In this document: in pieces, positions 11,110 to 22,015 of the stretch
Layout of the letters: each line of letters starts with the position of its first letter
Position numbering within the stretch: the stretch's first letter is position 1
NCBI GenBank assembly: GCA_036186865.1
Contig: AP025043.1
Location: 31,927,236 to 31,991,235 of the forward strand
Reading direction: 5' to 3'
DNA length: 64,000 nucleotides
From: Eustoma russellianum
Lineage: Eukaryota; Streptophyta; Magnoliopsida; Gentianales; Gentianaceae
Notes under the pieces: generated by a model
What the model saw: only the letters and a program-made list of their open reading frames with translations
What the model was told of the DNA's origin: nothing
Database searches by the model: none
Made by a program: the position numbers and the translations under genes

Positions 11110-12342
11110 TTGGACCCTCATAGTGCCTCAGGACCTGATGGTTTTGATGGGAATTTTTATAGATCTTGCTGGCCCATTATTCATAAGGATGTTGTTTTGG
11201 CGGTACAGGAATTCTTTCTTGGGGTGCCCCAGCCTAGAGTCATGGCTAGCGCATTGATCACTTTGATTCCAAAAAAAACCGCACCAATCACATTCAGCGA
11301 CTATCGTCCAATATGCCTCACTAATTTTATCAGTAAAGTCTGTACCAGAATTGTTGCTAGCCGCCTGTGTCGATTATTGCCAAGACTTATCTCTCCAGAG
11401 CAGACAGGCTTTTTACCAGGTACTGACATTTCTACGCAGGTTTTACTAGCTCGTGAAATGATCCATATGCTAGATAGAGGTGGCTCACAGTTATGCCTCA
11501 AATTGGATATGATGAAGGCTTTTGATAGGGTCAGCTGGGAATATTTGGAGCTAATATTCAAAGCGTTCGGTTTTTCGGGATTTTTCACTCGAATAATTTT
11601 GAATCACTTGCGGGCTACAACTTTAGCGGTGTTAATTAATGGACAGCCCTCTTCTTATTTTCGGCCTCATCGGGGGGTAAAACAAGGAGATCCTTTGTCT
11701 CCTTTATTATTTATTTTAGCAGCAGAGGGTTTTAGCAGGGGCTTGAAAGCATTGACAGCAGCAGGTCAGTTGCAGCCTTTTCGTTTGGGCCGTGTACCTT
11801 TCACCATTACACATTTAGCATATGCAGACGACTTATTGATCTTCCTTCGAGGCACTCAGCGAAATCTCCAACGGTTCCACACATTTCTTACACAATATGA
11901 AGCTGCTTCTGGTCAGAAAGTTAATTTTCAGAAAAGCAGTATTATTCCTTCTGCTGCTGTAACACCACATCAGCGACAAACATTTGCGACTACTCTGGGT
12001 ATGCGTCTCTCCAATCTTCCGTTCCGCTATCTTGGCTCTTATTTGCATAAAGGGATTCCACGAGCACATCACTGTGTTACGTTACTCCAACATATTGACG
12101 ATAGGCTTCAAGGGTGGCACTCCAAATTATTATCTACTGCAGGACGCCTCGTCTTGCTTCAATCAGTCATCGCGGCATTACCCATTCACATTATGGCAGG
12201 AGGTGGTATACCAAAGTCGGTTATTAAAATTATCCATCGTAAGATGGCCGCTTTTTATTGGGGTCCTCGACATCATTGGGTCTCCTGGTCTAAGCTTACT
12301 AAACCACAGAGAGGGCGGCATAGGACTTCGAGATTTGAATAG
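11110..12342 (+). pseudogene. LINE 1 RT domain, longest open segment (410 codons)
   Basis: Uninterrupted coding stretch of ORF2 with all core RT motifs: YRPICLTN near residue 65, KLDMMKAFD near 131 with the first catalytic Asp, GVKQGDPLSPLLF near 188, and YADD at about 238-241 with the catalytic Asp pair. The C-terminal thumb follows, with PKPQRG replacing the PQAEGGLG seen in LINE 2 after a one-base change that ends the frame. The reading frame is intact here although the rest of ORF2 is broken. Confidence 0.9.
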
Positions 12343-12643
12343 TTTGCAACAGGCTTTCTATTGCCGCATCTGGTGGTCATATCATCAGAATGCTACCTAT
12401 GGAGCCGATATATGCATGCAAAATATGGACATCGTCAAGATTATCTTCCTCGCTTGCCGACTCTCCTACTTGGAAGATTATATGTCGGATTCATCCCTTT
12501 TGCTTACTATACACTGATCGCCACAATGATCAGATATCATGGTTGCCGAATCAGTTGGGAGACTTCTCGCTAAAAAGTGCCTATGAGATCTGTAGAACTG
12601 CATCTCCAAAGCTGCTTCTCTGCCTCTTTATTTGGTCAAAACA

Positions 12644-12649
<6 letters not shown>

Positions 12650-12687
<38 letters not shown>
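12650..12687 (+). repeat. (CT)n microsatellite inside LINE 1 ORF2
   Basis: About 18 CT units following ATCATT. LINE 2 has the short form CATTCTCCTTCTATCC at the same place. The length keeps the surrounding frame open, giving a Ser-Leu run between SKHH and IKLFLW. Confidence 0.95.
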
Positions 12688-12689
<2 letters not shown>

Positions 12690-13918
12690 AAGTTGTTTCT
12701 ATGGCGTATTTTCAATTCTGCGTTGCCTTTTGAGGATTATCTTGGTCGATATAATGGCTCGTCCGACACAATGCCCCTTCTGCAAGAGTGAGTCGGCTTC
12801 GGTGGATCATGTGTTTTTATATTGTCCTTCTGTGCGCTCGATTTGGTGCTATTTTGCAAGTGAACTACATTGCCCCTTCCCACATCAATACATCTTCGTC
12901 AATATCTTCTTTCATGGTGGTATCGCTCGTCCCTATCCACGCTTATTGGAGTTTATAAAATCGTGATACCAGCGATCATTGTTCATCGTATCTGGTGTGC
13001 TTATACTTCCCTGATCTATGGTGACAGCGCATCTATCCCAGCGTCTTCTCTTCGATTCTCTATACAATCTGAGATTACTTTGTGGCACAAAAAGATTGCG
13101 GCTCTAAGTTGTCTGCCACATCACGACATATTTTCAGTTGGCTACCTATTGTTCGGCCTCCTCGTCCATTGATTGTTCGCTGGATCACGCCGCCCACAGG
13201 TAGATTAAAATTAAATGTTGACGCAGCTACGGTCGCAGTTACGGTGCTGGAGGCGCAATACTGCGTGATCACAGGGGTCCTGTGTTGGAGCAATTTCTTT
13301 TCGCCTCCCTTTAAGCACACCCTTCCAAGCAGAGATTCAGGCAGCAGTTTTTAGTCTCTTTATTTCTTACCGATCTACCGCTCCATCATACTAGAATCGG
13401 ATTGCTCCCAATTGATAGACCGGTTGACTCGACCACTCATTGTTCATGGTTATCCACATCTTCAGTTGCTACAATCACTTGTTAATACACATCACTCTCT
13501 TGCTATCACGTTTATCGCGAGGCGAACCTGCCAGCACATTATTTAGCGCAACATGCAATGATCCACCCAGGCACCGAACGTTTTGCCTCGAACACTCTAC
13601 CTTCATTGGTCCGGGCGGCGGTCACACTGGATCTCACTTCTGTTAATTTGCGGGTGCCATGACTACAGTCTTCCATAAGGATTGGCCAGAGTTTCCTTCT
13701 ACTGCCTGTTACCTTAGAGTGACAGGCAGGCACGGTATGGTTGCACATACATTATTCTATGCTTCATGCTTTATACTTTTAGTGTGTAACGAGCCTTTTT
13801 GTTTCATGGGAGTGTTTTGGAGCTATCATCAACTACATTCTTACTTCTCGTGTGTGGACAACATGACTGGTTCGTGGCTTGCTGCGTCGGACTTCATATG
13901 GCGGGATTCTTACCATTG

Positions 13919-13944
13919 TCGCCTTGGCCTATTGGTCAAGGCGA
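13919..13944 (+). other. LINE 3' UTR hairpin a (LINE 1)
   Basis: TCGCCTTGGCC, loop TATT, GGTCAAGGCGA: an 11-bp stem with one G-T wobble. The LINE 2 counterpart at 20901-20926 is TCGCCTTGGCT, CCCT, AGTCAAGGCGA, so the pair next to the loop changes C-G to T-A. Confidence 0.75.
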
Positions 13945-14121
13945 CTTGGGTAATCATTTTAATTCTTGGTTCATATTTGTTCTTTTGGACACTGCTCCTA
14001 TATTCATGTTCTATTCCTGTTTGTGCGAGTTTCATTTCACAATGGCGAGGCTATTCCGGATGTGGGCACTGCTTTTTCGGATCGGATAGCGTGGCAGGCA
14101 ATGGCTATTATTTCTTCTTGG

Positions 14122-14150
14122 TCGCCTTGGCACTTCAACTGCCAAGGTGA
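14122..14150 (+). other. LINE 3' UTR hairpin b (LINE 1 only)
   Basis: TCGCCTTGGCA, loop CTTCAAC, TGCCAAGGTGA: a second 11-bp stem resembling hairpin a, followed by the similar ACTTCGGTA versus ACTTGGGTA. It looks like a diverged duplicate of hairpin a; I see no equivalent in LINE 2. Confidence 0.65.
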
Positions 14151-14388
14151 CTTCGGTACGTGCTTGCTCTATCAGACATTGATTGCACAGTTTCATACTT
14201 ATATTGACCACTACTCTCTCTTGACGTTTTCTGAGGTTTGGATTCTCATGTCTCATACAAGACACAGTTGCGGCCACCTAAGCTCAATCGGCGTCTTACT
14301 ATCCATGACAAACATTCAAGGATTTGTACCACAATTTATATCTCATCATATCAATGACAGTCATATAAATATGTACGCTTTTTCCTTC

Positions 14389-14424
14389 GCCAAGGTTTTA
14401 TCCACAAGGGTGGTTTTTCTTGGC
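14389..14424 (+). other. LINE 3'-terminal hairpin
   Basis: GCCAAG ... CCAC AAGG GTGG ... CTTGGC, a two-part stem about 150 bp from the A-tail, in the most conserved stretch shared by the two LINE 3' ends. The LINE 2 copy at 21286-21322 has one arm changed to CTTGAC. Confidence 0.55.
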
Positions 14425-14574
14425 AAGGTTTTAATGCGGCATATCATATATGACTGGAGATATGTCTTTATTGTTTCTTTATTCATTATTTCGAATACTC
14501 TGAAAGTGTAATATGGTTTTCCTCCGCCATATGTGAGGCTTTGAATGAATGAATAAATTTTTTCGAAAAAAAAA

Positions 14575-15366
14575 TATATATTTCTATTTCCTCACAATTA
14601 AAAATAAGTCACAATCCTTAAAAGCAATACATGTTATGGCCGAGAATACTAAGTGGATGTGTATATATATATATAACCGTATAGGTATGTATGTATAACA
14701 TACTTCCCCAAAAATCCTTTATTGCCATATATATACCTAGATCCGTATATATATATATATACCAATATGTATATCCAAATATTTATTCACATCTCTATCT
14801 ATTTTACATATCTTATTGTTACATCTTAGAACATAACCATGGATGATCCACTTTGATATAAACATACACTTAGATCTTTGAAATTCATGAAGCATCAAGA
14901 AGATTTCTTGCATACATGGATTCGTTTATTTTCTATATATGGTTCTTTAAGTAAACTTTTCCTTGTACTATAATCCATCAAGCCATTTATTACATGGTAG
15001 CTTTCACTTTATACTATACATGCACACTATACATACATATCTAGGTATAAGTCCATGTATGTCCAGTGCTTCATACAAGGGTGTCATGTAACCTATTCTC
15101 CGCCAAGTTGAATCTGCTAGACCTTAAGAATTTCTATAATTAATTGCCAAATTTCCTTTGGTCTCACTTCAAAATGATACCCGCGGCCATAATAGGGATA
15201 GATGGAGGAAGTTCTTCCTTTATTAAAGGCTTAATAATGCCCATCTTTTGGAGTTTCTATGAGGAACCCTATCCCATTAGTTACTCTTAAAACCCCATGG
15301 CCGAAAAATCATGTGTGTGCATGTAACTCACTCACATCTTACCCATGCTCCCATTTTCCTTTCTTA

Positions 15367-15400
<34 letters not shown>

Positions 15401-15403
15401 ACA
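14575..15403 (-). repeat. LTR-B, middle segment between the two LINEs
   Basis: AT-rich LTR sequence separating LINE 1 from LINE 2, with TA-rich microsatellites near 14660 and 14735 and a (TA)n run at 15366-15400 just before LINE 2. Features such as ATGGCCGAGAATAC and TTTATTAAAGGCTTAATAATG are non-coding. No gene seen. Confidence 0.65.
15366..15400. repeat. (TA)n microsatellite at the LINE 2 5' junction
   Basis: About 14 TA units immediately upstream of LINE 2. A further (TA)n-rich stretch follows its A-tail at 21466-21480, so the insertion target was a TA-repeat tract or its duplicate; this hides the target site duplication. Confidence 0.9.
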
Positions 15404-15590
15404 AACGGTATCACAGGGCCTTTCTCTCTCGAGCGGCGCAGGCGAAATAACGGCGCAGCCGCAATTACGTCTAGCGGCATCCGCCGCCGTTGCCGCAGCC
15501 GGACATGCTTATTCTTATCACCGGCATTGCTTTCGTTTCCTTCGGTACTGACTCGCTACTCTCTTGGGTTCCATTCCGTTATAGTCCAGA

Positions 15591-16802
15591 ATGCCTGATG
15601 CGCCGTCGTCGTTTGCTGCAGTGGTTTCCGGCGCTGTTTCATCTCAGTCCATCAACATCTCACCCAAAACGGTTTCTCGATATAAAGGTATTCCCTTAAT
15701 ATCTTTTTCGGATTCGGAAATAGATGAACTTGCTGCTCCATTCAAATATTCGTTAGTGGGTACTTTTTGGTATGGGAGACCTCCATTGAAGGTGATCAGG
15801 GATGTCTTTGAAAAAATCGGTTTTCAACCGATCTTCGTATCACTCTTATTGATCAGGTGCATATACTGCTAAATTTTCGACATGAAGCAGATTATTTACG
15901 TTGTTTTTACCGACGATCATGGCATATCTCTGGATGTCACATGCGTATATCCAAATGGACAGTAGATTTTGATCCGTCTACTGATGTGCCAATAGTACCA
16001 GTTTGGATAGCTTTTCCTGGACTTCCCATCATCTTCACCGCAAGAGGCAATATTTGAAATTGTTAAACCAATAGGGAGCCCCATCAAACTCGATGTCGCA
16101 ACCACGGAGGGTTTACGACCGTCGGTTGCACGTGTATGTGTGGAAGTTGATATTTCCGAAGAATTGCCGCAAAAGATTATCTCGAAGCTAAAGGTCGTTT
16201 TATTCTGCAAACCATAAACTATGAAGATTTGCCATTGTTTTGCACTTCCTGTCGACGGTTAGGCCATGCAGCCTCGTCATGTACGCCACCTTCGGTGGAA
16301 ACTATACCGCCACCACCACCACCACCCCCCTCATCGTCCACAGGCGCAGCACTGGACTCCGGTGAAAAAACGCCCAGCTGCTCAAACTAATCATCCAGAG
16401 AATGAGCCCCCGTTGGAAGACATCCCACTACATGAAAGATCCCCCATTCGCGAAGCAGCGCCATCCGCAGATATTGCAGAGGATACTTTGGAATCATTGA
16501 GGGAGCCTCTTGAGACCAGTGACATTGGACACTCGTCTGATACAGACCTTCCGGTGACGGATAACATTGAGATTCCTACTGTACCGGAGGAGGTAGCCAA
16601 CCGCATCCAGCAGCTACCTTCTACGCCTGATATGGACACCTTAATCTCACGCTTACAGGAGTCAGCAGATGACTTTATTCAGGTTTGTACCACGTAGAAA
16701 ACGTCGGGCAAAGAGGATCTTCCTCCATTGCCTCCATCGTCCATTCTTACACGCAGCACTTCGCATGCGATACAGGGAAGTAACTCTACACTGTCTCAAT
16801 GA
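15591..16802 (+). pseudogene. LINE 2 ORF1 protein (DUF4283-like plus zinc knuckle), frameshifted
   Basis: ATG at 15591. The first 80 residues are intact (KGIPLISFSDSEIDELA, then FKYSLVGTFWYGRPPLK). A shift near 15830 moves the frame to HILLNFRHEADYLRCFYRR, CHMRISKWTVDFDPSTDVP and WIAFPGLPI, typical of the plant LINE ORF1 DUF4283 domain. A CX2CX4HX4C zinc knuckle (CTSCRRLGHAASSC) is encoded near 16243-16284, followed by a polyproline run, a basic WTPVKKRP segment and an acidic tail (16330-16697). A +1 and a -1 change near 16685-16725 bracket the basic end. The stop TGA is at 16800-16802. Confidence 0.82.
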
Positions 16803-19800
16803 ATATTATGATATGGAATATAAGAGGTCTTCGTGCCTCAAAACCACGATTGCATCAACTGATTCGTGAACATCGATTAAATTTACTTGTTATTATTGAG
16901 CCAAAACATGCATCCAATACTGTTTCTCGATATGCTTTGGATTTCGGCTTTTCAAATTCATACGCATCACAGTCTGAATGTATATGGTTTTTCTGGCGTG
17001 ATTCTCACTTTGAGTTGGTCACAGTGCAGGATGAAGGACAAGTGGTACATTTTACACACTGTTATATCGGCCATTTCAGTATGCTTTTGTATTCTCAACA
17101 ATCTATGGCAATCATACTCCAGCTTTACGTCGTGCTTTGTGGGCTTCTTTATGTACTTTTTCTGAACATACAATGCTTCCTTGGGTTTTAGGGGAGATTT
17201 CAATACATTCAGATCTCTAAGATCATGAAGGACGATCTCAGCCTTCACTCTCAGTTTTACAAGATTTTAATGATTGCATAGAGTCATGTGGTTTGATGTC
17301 GCCGCCGTTTCAGGGTTCTAGGTTCACATAGTCGGATGGTCGAGGCCTTGGTAGAGTGCGCCGACGCTTAGATTGGTTGTTTCTCAATTCTGATTTTCAT
17401 GATAAATTTGAAGACCTACAATTTACACATTTACCTCGAATTGCTTCGGATCACGCACCACTGTTGCTAATATGTCGACAAAGTGTGGCTTCGTTGCGTC
17501 GCTCATTCAGTTTTTTAGATTCATGGCTGCTACACCTAGACTTTCATAATTACATGCGCGACGCATGGACTGCATATCCAACAACGGGAGGCATGTATGG
17601 TTTTTATACCAAATTATTTAAGTTCAAAAAGGCTGTGCACCGATGGAACAAAGAAATCTTTGGCAATATTTTCTCTAGGGTTCAACAAGCTGAAGTTCAA
17701 CTTACACAAGCTGAACGACAATGGGACATGCAGCCAACAGAGGAAACTCGTACAGAGTATCATCGCGCAAAGGCGGAATATCTACAAGCTGCTTCTTATG
17801 AAATGCATTATTGGAAACAAAAGGCAAGAGTACGATGGCTAAAGGAGGGAGATGCAAATACTCGTTATTACCACTCTGTTGTGAAAGGACGACGATTACA
17901 TCTTAAGATTCAACAAATACAAACATCTACTGGTCTTATTTGTACTGCCCCTGATGATATAATGGCTGAAGCTGTGTCTTTTTATACAGCTTTATTTGCA
18001 CGTGAAGCTACGGCCAACTATGATCACATCTCCGCCATATTCCAGCGCTACTTTCTTCAGAGGACAACGCCTCTCTAACGCAAATCCCAATGCCCGATGA
18101 GATCAATGCAGCGGTTTGGCATTTGGATCCTCATAGTGCAGCGGGACCTGATGGTTTTGATGGTAACTTTTAGATCATGCTGGTCAATTATACACACGGA
18201 TGTTGTTTTAGGTTCCAGGAATTTTTCCTCGGCGTTCCTCAGCCCAAAGTTATGGCTAGTGCATTGATCACTTTAATTCCAAAGAAAGCTTCCCCTGCTA
18301 CGTTCAGTGATTATCGTCCTATATGTCTCACTAATTTTATTTATCAGTAAAGTCTGTACCAGAATTGTTGCTAGCCGTTTGAGAAAATTATTACCACGCT
18401 TAATATCTCCAGAACAGACGGGCTTCCTTCCGGGTATGGACATTTCTACTCCAGTTTTATTGGCTCGTGAGATGATTCATATGCTTGATAGAGGGGGTTC
18501 ACAACTCTGCCTCAAGTTGGATATGATGAAAGCGTTTGACAGAGTTAGCTGGGAATACTTGGAATTACTACTTCAGGCCTTCGGTTTTTCAGGTTTATTC
18601 ACACGTATTATTCTGAATCATTTGAGTGCTACCACATTTGCACGCTAATTAATGGCCAGCCATCTTCCTATTTTCGACCATTCAGAGGTGTCAAGCAGGG
18701 AGATCCCTTATCTCCTTTATTATTTTTTAGCAGCAGAAGGTTTTAGCAGAGGCTTGAACGCTTTGACAGCAGCGGGTGTCTTGCAGCCGTTCCGCTTGGG
18801 TCGTGTCCCATTTCCAATTACGCACTTAGCCTATGCAGACGACCTACTGATATTTCTTCGAGGTACACAGTGGAACCTGCAACATTTTCATGCATTTCTT
18901 ACACAATATGAAACTGCTTCAGGTCAGAAAGTGAATTTCCAAAAAAGTAGTATTATACCTTCTGCTGCTGTCACTCCACAACAACGTCAACTTTTCATGC
19001 ATATTCTGGGCATGCGACTCTCAAGTCTTCCGTTTCGATATCTCGGTTCCTATTTACACAAGGGTATTTCTCGTTCCCATCACTGTGTCTCGCTTCTACA
19101 GCATATTGATGACAGACTTCAAGGGTGGCACTCCAAATTATTATCTGCTGCAGGCTGACTAGTGCTGCTACAATCTGTAATTGCTGCGTTACCTCTTCAT
19201 GTTATTGCAGCAGGAGGCATACCAAAATCGGTCATCAAGATAATTGATCGCAAAATGGCAGCATTTTATTGGGGTCCCGGACATCATTGGGTCTCCTGGG
19301 CTAACATTACTAAGCCACAGGCTGAGGGAGGTTTAGGCCTACGGGATTTAAATGTCTTACAAAAAGCATATCATTGCCGTATTTGGTGGTCATATCATCA
19401 GAACTCAACTTTGTGGAGCAAATACATGCATGCGAAATATGGCCAGCGACAGGATAATCTTCCTCGGCTAACGGACTCACCTATATGGAAAACGATTTGC
19501 CGGATTCATTCTTTCTGCTTAATGCACACTGCTGGACAGGGTGACGAACTCTCATGGTTACCAACACAACTGGGGGAATTTTCAATTAAGAGTGCCTATG
19601 ACATCTGCCGGACCTCTTCTCCAACAATTCTTTCTACATCTTTTATTTGGTCCAAGCATCATTCTCCTTCTATCCGACTGTTCTTATGGCGTCTTTTTCA
19701 TTCAGCATTGCCTTTTGAGGATTATATTGGAAGTTATATAGCGGCACATCCAACACAATGCCCGTTTTGCAAGAGAGTCGGCCAAGATAGATCATGTTTT

Positions 19801-20657
19801 CTTATCTTGTTCTTATGTTCGTCCTATCTGGCACTATTTTGCAAGTGAGCTACATTGTCCTCTCCCCTCATCATTACAGCTTCGTCAGTATCTTCTTGCA
19901 TGGTGGTATCGATCATCTCTTTCATCTCTTATTGGGTTTATAAAATAGTGATCCCTGCGATCATTGTCTACAACATTTGGTGTGCTTATACTTCCATGGT
20001 CTATGGGGACAAACAACTACTACAACGACTTTCCTTAGATCCTCCATCCATTATGATATTAGTCTGTGGCACAAAATGATAGCAGGCTCTAAACTTTCTA
20101 CTTACCCAAGACAGATCTTCAGTTGGCTTCCTCCTCTTCGACCTCCTCGACCGCCTCCATTGATCGTTCGTTGGATCACGCCACCTTCAGGCCGATTGAA
20201 ACTAAATGTGGATGCTGCCGTGGGGCGGCATTTTGCAGCAGGCAGTGCCATATTACGTAACCACAGAGGTTCATGTTTAGGAGCAATTTCATTCCGACTT
20301 CCGCATTGCCCACCTCTTCATGCAGAGATCCAAGCTGCTCTTTTGGACTTCTCTATTTCCTTCCGCTTTATCGAGCAATTATCCTAGAGTCAGATTGCAC
20401 CCAACTGATTGATCGCCTCACACGCTATCACGGCGTCCATGGGAATTCCCATCTTCGTCATCTTCAATCACTCATTCATTCTCATCGGCTCCCTAGCAGT
20501 CATATTTATCGCGAAGCAAACATGGCAGCACATTACGTAGCACAGCAGGCAATGTTATATCCACGGACGAAATATTATACATCGACTACTCTCCCTTTCT
20601 TTGGTCAGGGCGGCAGTCACTTTGGATCTCACATCTGTTCACTTGCGAGTACCTTGA
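16799..20657 (+). pseudogene. LINE 2 ORF2 polyprotein, frameshifted
   Basis: ATG at 16799 overlaps the ORF1 stop as ATGA, as in LINE 1. Order: endonuclease (MNIMIWNIRG, IIEPKH, later RRRLDWLFLNSDFHDKF and SDHAPLL near 17450); linker with RWLKEGDANTRYYH near 17840; RT in three pieces 18307-18648, 18652-19158 and 19162-19848, with KLDMMKAFD, GDP and YADD motifs; zinc-like CPFCK near 19760 (the second half is frame-shifted); RNase H from LKLNVDAA near 20200 through HAEIQAA and ESDC to REANMAAHYVAQQ near 20515; stop TGA 20655-20657. An in-frame TGA interrupts RT near 19159. The RNase H domain is typical of plant L1 elements. Confidence 0.88.
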
Positions 20658-21464
20658 CGTTATCCTGTCTTCCATATGGATTGGCGCTATTTCACATCAC
20701 CTGCCTGCACCACTTGGGCTGCAGGCAGGCACGGTATGCTTAAACATCCCTTTTTCTATGATTTTTGCAGTTTCTTTCACAAACATAACATACTATTTTG
20801 TTTCATTGGAGCGACTTGGATATCACACCGTCACATCCTTATTTCCAAATTGTCGATTGGAGGACTGTACTGCTGGATCATAGCTGGAATCTTCACACTA
20901 TCGCCTTGGCTCCCTAGTCAAGGCGACTTGGGTATGCATTTTGGCATTCGATTGTGCTTATTACTTTTGGAATTTATGCTCTTTTAATACATTCTCTTCA
21001 TCTGCGCAAGATTCCACATGTGGTGCACTATCTGCCTGCATTCAAGGACATCACACCCCAGACTGACCTAGTGCATCCTTTCATCATTTTGTCACGTTGG
21101 CATCGCAATTATCACGGAGGCTCTGAGGGTTGGTTTAGCAAGGAACACCAAGACCAAGCATTGCCGATTACACCATCTGCAGCCTCATATTTCTACTACG
21201 CCTGCAGCAAACCTTGATTTGTACACAATATTACGTCTCTATCATATCAATGACAGCCGTATAAATATGTACGCTTTTTCCTTCGCCAAGGTTTTATCCA
21301 CAAGGGTGGTTTTGCTTGACAAGGTTTTAATGCGGCATATCATATACGACTGGAGATATGAGATTATTAGTTCGTTATCATTTATCATTTACTCTGACAT
21401 TTGTACTATGGTTTTCCTCCGCCAAAAGTGAGGTTGTTACTTAATAAAATTTCCCTTAAAAAAA
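20658..21464 (+). other. LINE 2 3' UTR with conserved hairpins
   Basis: Non-coding tail. It holds hairpin a at 20901-20926 and the terminal hairpin region at 21280-21325, then GGTTTTCCTCCGCCA shared with LINE 1 close to the A-run. The last 200 bp are more alike between the two LINEs than the rest of the UTR. Confidence 0.7.
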
Positions 21465-22015
21465 TATGTATATATATATACATACATATATAGATACACG
21501 TGTTTTGTATCTTTATTGGCTGCCCCTTGGGTACATTTCCACGGACCATAATCTGTTAAACCACTTATCATATCACAGCCCGTCATGTAACGTATATGTA
21601 TACATATATATGTATGCACATACCATATGTATATGAATGTGTCACATAGACCTTCTTCGCATTAAACTTGAAATTGCTTAACCCCATAAGAAGCTATGTT
21701 TTAAATAACAAAATCTCCTTTGGCTTTCCTCAAAAATAAGCCGTCGGTGGGGAGGGGTCCTTTTCTTCCCAAGTGTAATATCCAATGATTAGTGTGTCTC
21801 TTCCTAATCCTTAAGTCATTTCATTGTGATTTAGGAAACGCCATGAGCTATCTTCCAACAACTCACTTGCTTCATATTTACGCTTTGGGTAGTATGCTAA
21901 TTTCCTTTAATCTTAATTAATCGTAGGTAAAGCCGAAGACACCCTCCTTTCTAGATATCGTTCTATTGCCTTGCTTCACTCTGACCCTATACCATACTAA
22001 TTTAGTCGGGGTACA
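21465..22015 (-). repeat. LTR-B, 5' segment (U3 start)
   Basis: Sense (minus) strand starts TGTACCCCGACTAAATTAG at 22015. It abuts copia LTR sequence at 22016 on one side and LINE 2 with TA repeats on the other. Non-coding. Confidence 0.65.

Larger units (their letters stand above)
9784..13662 (+). pseudogene. LINE 1 ORF2 polyprotein (endonuclease-RT-RNase H), frameshifted
   Basis: Starts ATG at 9784 inside the ORF1 stop (ATGA). Domains in order: apurinic-type endonuclease (MNVMIWNIRG at the start, IIEPKH about residue 35, SDH near 10435); linker with RWLKEGDANTRYYH near 10820; RT at 11110-12300; zinc-binding CPFC...H...C segment near 12770-12830; RNase H from LKLNVDAA near 13205 to the end (TGA 13660-13662). 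Indels split the frame in the endonuclease, before RT, after RT and through RNase H, so no full protein is possible. A CT microsatellite sits between RT and the zinc segment. Confidence 0.87.
8500..14574 (+). mobile_element. LINE 1 (plant L1-type non-LTR retrotransposon)
   Basis: A roughly 6.1-kb plus-strand element in LTR-B, opposite to the LTR. ORF1 is followed by ORF2 (endonuclease, RT, zinc-binding region, RNase H), a 900-bp 3' UTR with hairpins, and a short A-run at 14566-14574. Several frameshifts make it inactive. Compared with LINE 2 its 5' UTR is short, so it may be slightly 5' truncated; the exact start is uncertain and I could not identify a convincing target duplication in the AT-rich flanks. 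Confidence 0.88.
15404..21464 (+). mobile_element. LINE 2 (plant L1-type, related to LINE 1)
   Basis: A second plus-strand LINE of the same family as LINE 1 in the same LTR-B, about 830 bp downstream. It has a GC-rich 5' UTR of about 190 bp (15404-15590) not seen in LINE 1, then ORF1, ORF2, a 3' UTR and an A-run at 21458-21464. It carries fewer lesions in RT and RNase H than LINE 1 but is still inactive. Confidence 0.9.

Noticed and set aside
13440..14511. Hydrophobic reading frames downstream of LINE 1 ORF2
   Set aside because: They overlap each other in the 3' UTR, are absent from LINE 2, and are low-complexity Phe/Leu/Trp translations of T-rich DNA.
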